From Plutella xylostella (taxonomy: Eukaryota; Arthropoda; Insecta; Lepidoptera; Plutellidae): a DNA stretch of 64,000 nt. Location of the stretch: NCBI RefSeq assembly GCF_932276165.1, contig NC_063994.1, positions 3,286,001-3,350,000 on the forward strand. Direction: 5' to 3'. The notes beneath the pieces were generated by a model, which was not told the origin of the DNA, did no database searches, and saw only the letters and a program-made list of their open reading frames with translations. The position numbers and the translations under genes were made by a program. Positions 56,501 through 64,000 of this stretch are shown one piece after another. The first letter of the stretch is position 1; each line of letters begins with the position of its first letter.

Positions 56501-59500
56501 GAGAGCAAAAGTATATCATTGCCGAGACTGGAACTGTGTGCAGCTCATTTGTTATCAAAACTGATGAGTCATGTAGTGACTAGCTTAACAGAAGCAAAGG
56601 AGATCAAGGTTTTCGGCTGGAGCGACTCCACTGCAGTCCTTGGGTGGATCCAAGGCGAACCTACGAGATGGAAGCCGTTTGTAGCAAATCGTGTTCAGCA
56701 ATTAACAAAAATCATGCCACCCGAAGGCTGGAGATATGTCGAGTCAAGTCAAAACCCTGCTGATTGTGCCAGCCGTGGTATTTCAGCCGAGCAGTTGAAG
56801 AATAATCAGTTATGGTGGCAAGGGCCAGAGTGGTTATCATCTTTTAATCATCAGGACGAAAAGTTAAAACCTTCGTATACCACAAATGAAGAGGAAAAGA
56901 AATCAAAACAAACATTAGCATCGGTCAAGACAGACGAACGCGACATCATAAAAGAAATTGTAAACAATCATAGCAATATTACTCGACCAACACGAGTCCT
57001 AGCGTGGGTGATGCGCTTTTTATCAAAAAACAAAGACAGGCCATGTTACCTAACCGCGTCAGAACTTAATCAAGCAAGGATGAAAATCATTATGAACGAG
57101 CAGCGTTCTGAATTTGCAGATGAAATGGAATCATTACAAAAAAGCAATAAAATTGACCCTAGAAGCAAACTGTATCAATTGAACCCATTCATGAAGGATG
57201 GTGTTTTACATGTCGGTGGACGAATCAAAAACGCACATATTGTTGAAAATATGAAGCACCCCATCATCATCCCCCACTCAGGCCATCTGACAAACTTACT
57301 AATAGATCAAGGACATATGATGACATTTCACGGAGGCGCCCGCCTTACTTTATCATGGCTGCGTCAACAATACTGGATAATCGGAGGTAACAGAGCTGTG
57401 AAACAAAGATTATCAAGGTGTGTTATCTGTAAGAAGAAGAATCCACCTAAACAATATCAAATCATGGGCGATTTGCCAGAAGCACGAACAAACGTAACAC
57501 GACCGTTCTATCACACCGGAATCGATTACACCGGGTTTGTGGACATCAAAATGAATAAAGGACGAGGAGCAAAAACAACGAAAGGATACATTGCTGTTTT
57601 TGTTTGCATGGCAACGAAAGCAGTCCATCTGGAGTTGGTCTCGGACCTTTCATCATCAGCAATGCTCGCCAGCCTGCGCAGAATGGCAGCGAGGAGAGGA
57701 GTTCCAGGTCACCTGTATTCTGACTGCGGAACCAACTTTTGTGGAGCCAGCAGGACACTCCAAAAAGAGTATATCAACCTCAAAGAAACTCTAGATGAAG
57801 AGTTCTTCGCAGCAATATCAGAAATGAACTTAGAATGGCACTTCAACGCACCTGCCTGGCCGAGTGCAGGAGGACTGTGGGAGGCTGCGGTGAAAAGTCT
57901 TAAATATCATCTTGTAAGGGTAATAGGAAACCAAAAACTTACATTTGAAGAATATTCGACTATCCTATGTCAAGTGGAAGCATGCTTGAACACAAGGCCA
58001 CTGTGTGCTATCAGCGAAGATCCTGACGACATCAACTATCTAACTCCAGCTCACTTTCTATCAAGCGGACCACTTTTAACAATCATCGAGACGGAGAAAG
58101 ATGAAAGAACTAGATGGAGATTATCCCAAAAAATATTCCAAGACATATGGAAAAGATGGCAGACTGAGTATTTATGTCAACTATCAAAGCGCAGCAAATG
58201 GCAACAGCCACAAGAAAATATCAATATCAACGATCTGGTGGTCGTACGTGACGACAATCTCCCAGCTGGAAAATGGGCGATGGGCCGCGTGCTCGAAGTC
58301 CATCCCGGGCAGGACGGCTACGTGAGAGTCGCCACCATCAAAACACAGAACGGCATCTATAAAAGACCCGTGGTAAAGTTATCAAAACTACCTGTAAACA
58401 CAGAAAACCAAAGAGAGGAGCCTGTAAGAAAAGAAAGAGAATCAAAAGGATATCCGAGAAAGAAAGGAAGTTATCTTTCTATCCTAATGGTTTTACTATT
58501 TATGTTTGTATCAGCACAATGCAGTTATCAAATATCAGCATTTAATAATAGTCAAAGAATTTACTTCGACAAAATATCAAACATGCGACTCGTAAAGGAT
58601 GAATGGAATCTGATTGCGTATTACGATTTACAACCGTATTGGCAAGGTACAAAACTTCTTCAGCAATATATCAATCATATGGACAACATCTGCACAAAGG
58701 TCATTGAACATAAACAATGTGACGTAGTAATACTACAATTACGTCACGATTACGAGGAGATCGAGTTTAACAACCAACTCGTACTGAATCAGCAAAACAG
58801 CGCGCGACCGAGACAGCGGCGCGGGCTTATCAACGGTGTCGGGTCGCTAGCCAGGAGCCTGTTCGGAGTACTAGACGATGAATTCGCCGAACAATATCAA
58901 AGAGACATAACACTTATAAAATCCAATCAGAATCATTTGGCATCATTATGGAAGAATCAGACATCGGTTATAGAGGCTGAATTTAATCTTTTACAAAGAG
59001 TAGAAACCGCCATGGACAAGCAGCATAAGATTTTTAATAAACATATAAATGAGTTTGAGCAGACGATCAGTAACACACAAGCTGAATTGAAAAATTCTAG
59101 ATCAATGAACGACTTTGCACTAATGTCAATCTCTGCGAATAGCTTATCAGTGAACTTGAGAAATATTCAAGATACCTTGATGGATACTATTACAGACATT
59201 CATTACGGAAGGTTCAATATGCATTTACTAACCCTAAAACAAGTTCGGGACGAACTAAATATCATATCTGGGCAACTTCAAGATTTATCTCTACCTATCA
59301 AGAATATACAGACCGATATGTATGAAATATACCACATGTTAAAGGTCAAGGCCAGCATGAAACCTGACTATTTAATTTTTGAAATCAGAATCCCCCTCGT
59401 GACAAGAGACAACTACGAAATATACAAGCTCATTCCCATTCCTTTTGAAAGAGAAGGTAAAATGATGAATGTAGAACCAATAGCCAGTCATTTAGCGATA

Positions 59501-60406
59501 AACCTGCATAAAGATCTATTTATTGAGATATCAGAAATCGATATACAGAACTGCCTTAGAGGCGACACACAAACTTATATCTGTTTATTATCAAGACCAG
59601 TGAATCAGATGACGTCAGATATCAACCATTATTGTATCAGTAACCCATCAACACAACAGTGCACTACTACAACTTCTACGTGTCGGGATACCTGGCATGA
59701 GCTTAGCAACGTCAACACATATTTATATTTCTGTTGCGGACAATGCACCGTCCGACTCATGTGTGAGAGTTACGTCACCACTCAACAGCTGAGCAATGCT
59801 GGCATAGCAAAAATCAGCGAGGATTGCATTGTAAAAGGACAATCATTTACTATTTTCGCACATAGACAGATCAGCAATCAGATAACAATATCTTCAGATT
59901 TGGCAAAAATCGAGATTCCCCAAATAAATAACATTATAAATATATCAATACCAAGCACTGAACTAGTAGAGGATATCATGAACGTTAGCGATCATAAAAA
60001 GATATTGACCAATATAAGGAATAACATAAAACAGATGAAAGCAGAAGGAGTATTGTCAGAGAGTCTATCACAACATGACATTCATCATTACGTAGCAATT
60101 TATCTGGTGATCGGAGCAGCAGCAGTGGCGAGCGCGGTGTATGCGTGCCAGGGCCTGCGCGCGCGCCGCGCCCCCGCCCCCGCCGCGCCCGGGCCCGCCC
60201 GCGCCGGCAGCGTCGCCGAGGCGGCGGCAGCCGGCCCATTTCAGCAGCATCAGTGTAGTGTACATAGTGTAAAAGCAGAGCTATCTAGTGTTCAAGTAGA
60301 TAAACAAAGAGTGCCGTGTTTCAGTGAAAATCCACTAAGTGCGCGGAGTGTCGTGAATAAGGCTACTTCGCCTATATTTCGTAATCCGTTAAAAATTCGG
60401 TTATAA
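53513..60406 (+). CDS. BEL/Pao gag(C)-protease-RT-RNase H-integrase-envelope-like polyprotein
   Basis: A 2,297-codon ORF. Residues about 25-200 match the DUF1759-type gag domain of BEL elements (VEIPTFEGNYHTWTSFKDLF). A zinc knuckle C-x2-C-x4-H-x4-C starts at residue 260, with a second Cys/His-rich block after it. The aspartic protease motif is ALIDQGSQ (Asp384), with Q where S or T is usual. Reverse transcriptase has YMDD at 781-784. RNase H carries GFSDSS (Asp959) and WSDS. Integrase has an H2C2 zinc region (about 1260-1310) and Asp1338, Asp1404, Glu1457. A C-terminal integrase-associated domain runs to about 1630. From residue 1653 an envelope-like protein follows in frame. The first ATG overlaps gag ORF 1; the real start may be by frameshift. 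All catalytic residues I looked for are present. Confidence 0.92.
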   Translation: MYNNLKRSINQKMWSMKHNDQITPKVEIPTFEGNYHTWTSFKDLFLETVHKNASLSAAQKMQFLKSKVKGEAQKLIQHLCISSDNYEISWEILNNRYNNNKLIFNSHMSILMNLPSMQFQSANHIKRLHDTINECLFAVQNLGVDIVTWDPMLVFILSQKLDSESNNEYITSLKNPKELPSLSEFIKFLETKFISLESSRRKQDKNQQGTSSSSETKRPYQEKTNFNQYRNDQNSPRKFYNNATQKPYQSGKATGSAIKCAYCNNTDHAIFYCKKFLEMPIELKKKTVRQLNLCNNCLYSHFGMPCFSEKRCKECNGHHNSLLHEAPKAGNNMESGRPATKSDNISRNHSHVSQDDISEILLSTAIINVQAKDGKSHKLRALIDQGSQTSIISENASQLLQLPRQRCKGIIYGVGSKENTCKGIINIKCSSLSSDYAFNTDAYIMPKLVKQLPNQSFPKPSWKYLNNIKLADPEFYVSRPIDILLGADVYSSIIMGGIIKEDDHRPIAQQTQLGWILCGNVKSLHCNVVLNFTDDIQRFWTVEDIHESSELSIEDQECINFYQETTKRLSDGHYEVRIPIKEGGLQLLGESRPKAIAQFKQLEKRLKRQHQLAEKYKLFLQEYEQLGHMKRAARDCNVSYYLPHHAVERADSTTSQVRVVFNATSATSTGYSLNDIQKQGPNLQQNLFELILKWRQYKIAFVADIEKMFRQIWLNEDDQRLHKIIWRESDDQPLQDYNLTTVSYGGKSSPFLAMMTLKQLARDEGHKYQSSAKHALENHFYMDDLVSGSHDINTAKQLVSDLLKLLSSGGFHLRKWTSNQPEILEAVDQQQQTSQGDFSFKQAESSKTLGLRWNPVTDEFRFQINLEDFSDKTTKRALLSNISKIFDPLGWLSPLTTKLKLLFQKTWQTGIEWDEEIPECIKSEWMKIQSDLQTINDIQLPRWLCMKKCSTIELHGFSDSSTKAYAAVIYCKIPEESVSSSESTIVLVAAKARIISESKSISLPRLELCAAHLLSKLMSHVVTSLTEAKEIKVFGWSDSTAVLGWIQGEPTRWKPFVANRVQQLTKIMPPEGWRYVESSQNPADCASRGISAEQLKNNQLWWQGPEWLSSFNHQDEKLKPSYTTNEEEKKSKQTLASVKTDERDIIKEIVNNHSNITRPTRVLAWVMRFLSKNKDRPCYLTASELNQARMKIIMNEQRSEFADEMESLQKSNKIDPRSKLYQLNPFMKDGVLHVGGRIKNAHIVENMKHPIIIPHSGHLTNLLIDQGHMMTFHGGARLTLSWLRQQYWIIGGNRAVKQRLSRCVICKKKNPPKQYQIMGDLPEARTNVTRPFYHTGIDYTGFVDIKMNKGRGAKTTKGYIAVFVCMATKAVHLELVSDLSSSAMLASLRRMAARRGVPGHLYSDCGTNFCGASRTLQKEYINLKETLDEEFFAAISEMNLEWHFNAPAWPSAGGLWEAAVKSLKYHLVRVIGNQKLTFEEYSTILCQVEACLNTRPLCAISEDPDDINYLTPAHFLSSGPLLTIIETEKDERTRWRLSQKIFQDIWKRWQTEYLCQLSKRSKWQQPQENININDLVVVRDDNLPAGKWAMGRVLEVHPGQDGYVRVATIKTQNGIYKRPVVKLSKLPVNTENQREEPVRKERESKGYPRKKGSYLSILMVLLFMFVSAQCSYQISAFNNSQRIYFDKISNMRLVKDEWNLIAYYDLQPYWQGTKLLQQYINHMDNICTKVIEHKQCDVVILQLRHDYEEIEFNNQLVLNQQNSARPRQRRGLINGVGSLARSLFGVLDDEFAEQYQRDITLIKSNQNHLASLWKNQTSVIEAEFNLLQRVETAMDKQHKIFNKHINEFEQTISNTQAELKNSRSMNDFALMSISANSLSVNLRNIQDTLMDTITDIHYGRFNMHLLTLKQVRDELNIISGQLQDLSLPIKNIQTDMYEIYHMLKVKASMKPDYLIFEIRIPLVTRDNYEIYKLIPIPFEREGKMMNVEPIASHLAINLHKDLFIEISEIDIQNCLRGDTQTYICLLSRPVNQMTSDINHYCISNPSTQQCTTTTSTCRDTWHELSNVNTYLYFCCGQCTVRLMCESYVTTQQLSNAGIAKISEDCIVKGQSFTIFAHRQISNQITISSDLAKIEIPQINNIINISIPSTELVEDIMNVSDHKKILTNIRNNIKQMKAEGVLSESLSQHDIHHYVAIYLVIGAAAVASAVYACQGLRARRAPAPAAPGPARAGSVAEAAAAGPFQQHQCSVHSVKAELSSVQVDKQRVPCFSENPLSARSVVNKATSPIFRNPLKIRL
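58469..60406 (+). other. Envelope-like region fused in frame to pol
   Basis: Residues about 1653-2297 of the polyprotein. A hydrophobic segment resembling a signal peptide (SYLSILMVLLFMFVSAQC) is followed by an ectodomain with a furin-type site RQRR (1767-1770) directly before a GL-rich segment that could act as a fusion peptide, a long helical region, a Cys-rich block (about 2040-2100), and one membrane helix near 2193-2212. This layout matches the fusion proteins of baculovirus F type and insect errantiviruses, and env-like regions are known in the BEL element roo. The match is by layout and motifs only. There is no stop between integrase and this region. Confidence 0.7.
60140..60240 (+). 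other. Extremely GC-rich stretch coding the envelope tail
   Basis: About 100 bp of almost pure G and C (GCGCGCGCGCCGCGCC, CCGGGCCCGCCCGCGCC) within an AT-rich ORF encodes an Arg/Ala/Pro-rich segment (LRARRAPAPAAPGPARAG) right after the membrane helix, i.e. a cytoplasmic tail. It stays in frame. It may be a later expansion or an acquired fragment. Confidence 0.75.
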
Positions 60407-60473
60407 TCAATCACACTAGAGACTTTACAATTTAGAATTTAAAACAAAAATGGCATCATCTTGTTATTAGTTT

Positions 60474-60808
60474 GGTGGTAGCTCAGTCGGGTAAGCGCCC
60501 GCTTCTCACGCAAGAGATGCGGGTTCGATCCCGGCGCTGACATGTACCAATGAGTTCTTTTAACTTAAGTACAATGTATACCATCGCTCTTACGGTGAAG
60601 GAAAACATCGTGAGGAAACCTGCATATCTAGATTTAGCACATCTAGATATGTGAACCCACCAACCCGCAGTGGACCAGCGTGGTGGGAAATGGTCCAAGC
60701 TTAGGTAGGCAGTTTAGACCTTGGGGATATGCACAAAGGTTCCACTCGAGAGAGCCAGGTGCAGGTACTTACACCCCCACAGAGAATAGAATAGAATAGA
60801 ATAGAATA
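60474..60808 (+). mobile_element. tRNA-derived SINE, copy 3, nested in the BEL element
   Basis: It starts GGTGGTAGCTCAGTCGGGTA and has B-box GCGGGTTCGATCCCGGCGCT, the body shared with 11535-11873, and a GAATAGAATAGAATAG tail. The 11-bp GTTATTAGTTT is directly repeated at 60463-60473 and 60809-60819. It lies between the stop codon of the polyprotein and the 3' LTR, so it inserted after the BEL element. Confidence 0.95.
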
Positions 60809-60915
60809 GTTATTAGTTTACATCATCCCCATCATAAATTAGTTATTAATATTAAATACCTATTATCATCAGTATCTATAATTAAATCAATTGTTTTCAT
60901 CTCTCGCCGGGAGCA

Positions 60916-61119
60916 TGTACGAGCCGCAACTCGTACATCGCCGCGTCAGCGGATCATTTTACAACAAACCAATAATTTTCCATGTATTCATTAGTATACT
61001 TTCAGCAATCGCGTCGGTTACTCATCCCCATCATTATCATAAGGCATTGGTTATCAATAAATCAATTTACAGTTACAAAAACTCTTATCATTTATCTACT
61101 GTACGGTCCGTACCGTACA
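60916..61119 (+). repeat. 3' LTR of the BEL/Pao element (204 bp)
   Basis: Same as the 5' LTR except for 44 extra bases at 61009-61052 (starting TCGCGTCGGTTACTC). Ends CCGTACA, followed by the target duplication CCAAC at 61120-61124. CAATAAATC near 61055 is a possible polyadenylation signal. Confidence 0.95.
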
Positions 61120-61124
61120 CCAAC
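61120..61124. other. Target-site duplication CCAAC, right
   Basis: Matches 52470-52474 exactly. Confidence 0.92.
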
Positions 61125-64000
61125 TATCGATAATTGACTTTCAAAATTAGTTATGGTATCGATGCTCGATAACTTAAAGGTCTGCCCTTTGAAACTTTGT
61201 ATTTGCGATATTTGGGCCATATCTGGCTCAGTATAACCTCATGATAATATCAACTTTGCTCGTGCGTAATCATAATTATGATTGTGTACGGTCAGCATCA
61301 TGGTAGCTACACATTTTGTAGCTTGCCAAACTAAGAAACCGTCAATGTTTGAATGAAATCAAAGGGGACTTCTCAGTTTGATAAAGTATAAAGGTAATAT
61401 TGACAAGAATTATATGATTCAAAGTATCCATCGATTCACATGAAGATAAAGGTAGCAGGTGTATCTTTATTCTGGATTGCTATATCCCGAAAAAATGCGG
61501 GCGGGTGTTACATAATTAGTTATGCAAATTATGCAAATATACAGGGTGATACTTCTGTAAAATTAACTTTGCTGAAAAATCATACCCTCTTTTAAAAAAG
61601 CTAATAAGAAATGTTTAACGGGATTTTCTGATTCATATTGTGGCATATTTGACAGCGTATATAAGTCATCTGCCTTGGGGTTTTTATATCGCTTGAATTC
61701 TTAATTTATCGTCAATTTCAATTTATCAGTGTTGAAGATTATAATACTCTCAAAAAGATATTCGTCTCACATTTAAAATAAACGCCAATTGCCCGATAAC
61801 CAATATAATTAACCGCCTACAATCTATTTTCAGATTGGTATTTCGGGGTCTAAATTTAATCATTCAGAGTTCAGAAGTTGGCTTCCGCTGAAATTTTGCA
61901 TCAATAATTGAGAATAAAAGCCAATAATAATAGTGTTATGCATATATATGTATATCTAAGTATACCTTTTATTCAACTTTCAGAAAGCCAAGTTAAATAC
62001 AGAGTGTTGTAAAAGTGGTTTAGTTTTTCGAAAAGGGTCATTGGAGGACATTCATAACAACTCTTGTTTTATGATAACATTCAGATGCGATAAATCTAGA
62101 TATGCAGGTTTCCTATCATACTTCGCTTCACCGAAAGAGAAACGGAATACCTTGTACTCAAATTACAAAGAACTCATTGGTACAGTTTGTTCCAAACAAG
62201 TATCCACCGACCCTCCAACATTACAGCGTCGCAGTATGTACGATTATCGTAACATAATGTATTATTATATTAATTATTAAAAGCATTTACTTAAGCCTTA
62301 ATAAGGGGTGGGAATATGGATGACACATTGTTTGAACTTTAACCCATTAAGTTAAGGATGAAGAGTTGAATGATTTCTAATTCTGTATTTGCCTATTTAT
62401 CAGTTGGGGCTGATGCTTTAACAAAAATATAACATAATTTTACCTATCTAATATCTGTAGGGGCCATAATTGCCGCCCTAATAACTTCAACCACAGTTGT
62501 CGGTACCTATGTCACAATTATACTTCCTAAGCCAACCTCGAAATGATCCTGTCAAAAACACGACTGAACCAACACCGAATAAGGAGTCAATTTTCATTGC
62601 GACATCTGGCCTTTAAATTTAAGCATGAAGCAGCATAATTCAGTTATACAAAAGCGAGGTGTCTCCTTGACGGAGTTTTTGTACAGTATAGTATCACTAC
62701 TAACTGCCAGTTTCTTCACTTTGACTTTGACACATAAAAATCAGACACCTAGCGACCACATCGCGTGTGTGTCGATGCGAACGCGCGACAGAATCGCTGC
62801 AAAAAGCCGCCATGGGCGACCTATACCTATTATACCTAGGTAGGCCTAAGGGTGACATGCACTAAAGTGTTAAATCTAGATTTAGTGTCTAATCTCGATT
62901 AAAGAAACGTGTGTCCATATAAATTTATGGCATAAATCGTGTTTTTATTACTATGGTGCAAGTGGCCCTAAGAATGGTTGTCAAACTTGAAGCCCGTCGG
63001 TGGTAATTCGTCGTGGTAGCCGGTAGGGCCGCGGGTTCCAATTAACTGGCTTCATGAATACGCTGATTGCAGCCAACGATCCAGGAAACGGGGCATTGTC
63101 GCTCCGCTGGATTGACATTTCTTATTTAGCCTAATTATTAATTAATTATTATTAATAAATATTTTATTCTTATATTTTAGATCTTGAAAATGACAGGCTA
63201 CATGATCTGCTGGTCAAACTGTACAACTTTACCAAGATACCTAGATGACCTAGTTACATGCCGTTGAACAAACGTCATAAAAAAGTAAACAGCAAATCAT
63301 ATAAAAAAATCTGATACGACCACACCAATACTTACAAAGCTCTTAAAATGTTTAATTAAAAAAGTTTTCTTTAAGGGGTTTTAAAACGGAGACAAAACAA
63401 ACGGTCCAGTTAAACGCCAAGGTTTTTACAAAACTATTTGAATAGTTGTTGTAAGCAAAGATTGGCTCATTTGAATGAAACAAAGTGAAAAGCAAACTTC
63501 GTTCAATGGAGAATGGAAAGCGCTTCTAATTCATTTTGGCGACTATAGTTTCCCTGTGAAAATACAATTTCGTTTGGCTCGTTTATATTTTAGACAGAAA
63601 CGGCGACGGTGGCGGAGGAGTAATATTGTTTTTGATTAAATTCCACTCAAAAGTTTTCATCCAATTTTTGTTTCTCGGGATTCAGTTATAAGACACTCTT
63701 TTATTTTGTTCGTACACATTTTCGTAGCCTACTACTACGCTACAAAATTATGCGTATACTTAAATCATAACTTGTAACTCGCTACGTTATCGTTATGATC
63801 TTTTTTAAAGTGGCATAAAAATTCAAAATGACTAGTAGCATAACCTTTTGGATTAATAATTATACCTACTCAGTAAATTTATGCTCTCAAGTTCTGACAA
63901 AAGGTGACTGAACTGCAGTTAACAATGGGACTCGGCAACAGTCAAACAACACTACATAAGTTCTCTTACCCCACTTATGCTAACGACGAAATTCGCTTGC
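61125..64000. other. Unassigned DNA right of the BEL element
   Basis: No gene supported. Isolated MITE-like ends occur at about 61541 (ACAGGGTGATAC) and 61998 (ACAGAGTGTTGTAAAAG). The frame at 62625-62843 has no recognisable domain. The rest is AT-rich and unremarkable to me. Confidence 0.5.
62085..62195 (-). repeat. SINE body fragment
   Basis: GATAAATCTAGATATGCAGG, CTTCGCTTCACCGAAAGAG and AAAGAACTCATTGGTACA match the body of the SINE at 11535-11873 in the same orientation; the tRNA-like head and the tail are missing. Confidence 0.7.

Larger units (their letters stand above)
52475..61119 (+). mobile_element. BEL/Pao LTR retrotransposon with envelope-like region
   Basis: An 8,645-bp element has LTRs beginning TGTACGAG and ending CCGTACA, a 5-bp target duplication, a primer-binding-like TGGTCCTTCGA 3 bases after the 5' LTR, a gag ORF and a 2,297-codon ORF with the domain order gag, protease, reverse transcriptase, RNase H, integrase, envelope-like. 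This order and the gag and polymerase wording are BEL/Pao, a clade to which Drosophila roo also belongs. LTR identity outside one 44-bp indel and a long open frame argue for a recent insertion. A SINE (60474-60808) is nested near its 3' end. Confidence 0.95.

Noticed and set aside
59985..60265. Arg/Gly-rich minus-strand frames over the envelope tail
   Set aside because: They are shadows of the GC-rich stretch of the plus-strand polyprotein.

Overview
The window looks like intergenic or intronic DNA from a lepidopteran (moth or butterfly) nuclear genome. The evidence is the AT-rich background with scattered TAGGTAGGTACCTA-type runs, tRNA-headed SINEs with AATAG-type tails, many terminal-inverted-repeat miniature elements (MITEs), and non-LTR retrotransposon tails. 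The species cannot be named from the sequence. I found no convincing host protein-coding exon and no functional tRNA, rRNA or CRISPR. Almost everything recognisable is a mobile element.

Layout. 1-5.2 kb: a dense run of MITEs, including two with perfect 8-bp target duplications (2007-2505 and 3178-3490). 6.1-8.0 kb: a 1.85-kb candidate DNA transposon carrying ten copies of the motif TCAC-N3/4-TGTCGA. 8-17.6 kb: MITEs, two minus-strand SINE copies and LINE tails. 17.67-22.85 kb: a giant palindrome with 2,328-bp arms that look identical, centred exactly on a 236-bp MITE, with a second copy of that MITE just outside the left arm. 23-45 kb: mostly unassigned AT-rich DNA with a SINE, a piggyBac-like MITE (31.3-32.0 kb), a dead non-LTR reverse-transcriptase fragment (34.8-35.3 kb) and many small repeats.

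45.5-52.15 kb: a 6.65-kb segment bounded by identical 305-bp direct repeats. On the minus strand the repeats have LTR anatomy (TG start, TATAAAA, AATAAA, and a CA end in the 3' copy). The interior has no retrotransposon genes, so it resembles a non-autonomous large retrotransposon derivative. It holds an array of four hairpins whose loops are conserved while their stems change in a compensating way.

52.475-61.119 kb: an almost intact BEL/Pao LTR retrotransposon on the plus strand with a perfect 5-bp target duplication. It has an N-terminal gag ORF, then a 2,297-codon ORF carrying the rest of gag, protease, reverse transcriptase, RNase H, integrase and, in the same frame, an envelope-like membrane protein with a furin-type site. 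Its 5' and 3' LTRs differ only by a 44-bp indel, and a SINE with its own 11-bp target duplication sits between env and the 3' LTR. 61-64 kb: unassigned DNA with a SINE fragment.

There is no operon-like logic here; the 'system' is a set of nested mobile elements. The likely order at the right end is that the BEL element inserted near the 45.5-52.15-kb element and was then hit by the SINE. Repeat boundaries rest on inverted or direct repeats and target duplications read by eye. Superfamily names without a transposase are inference.
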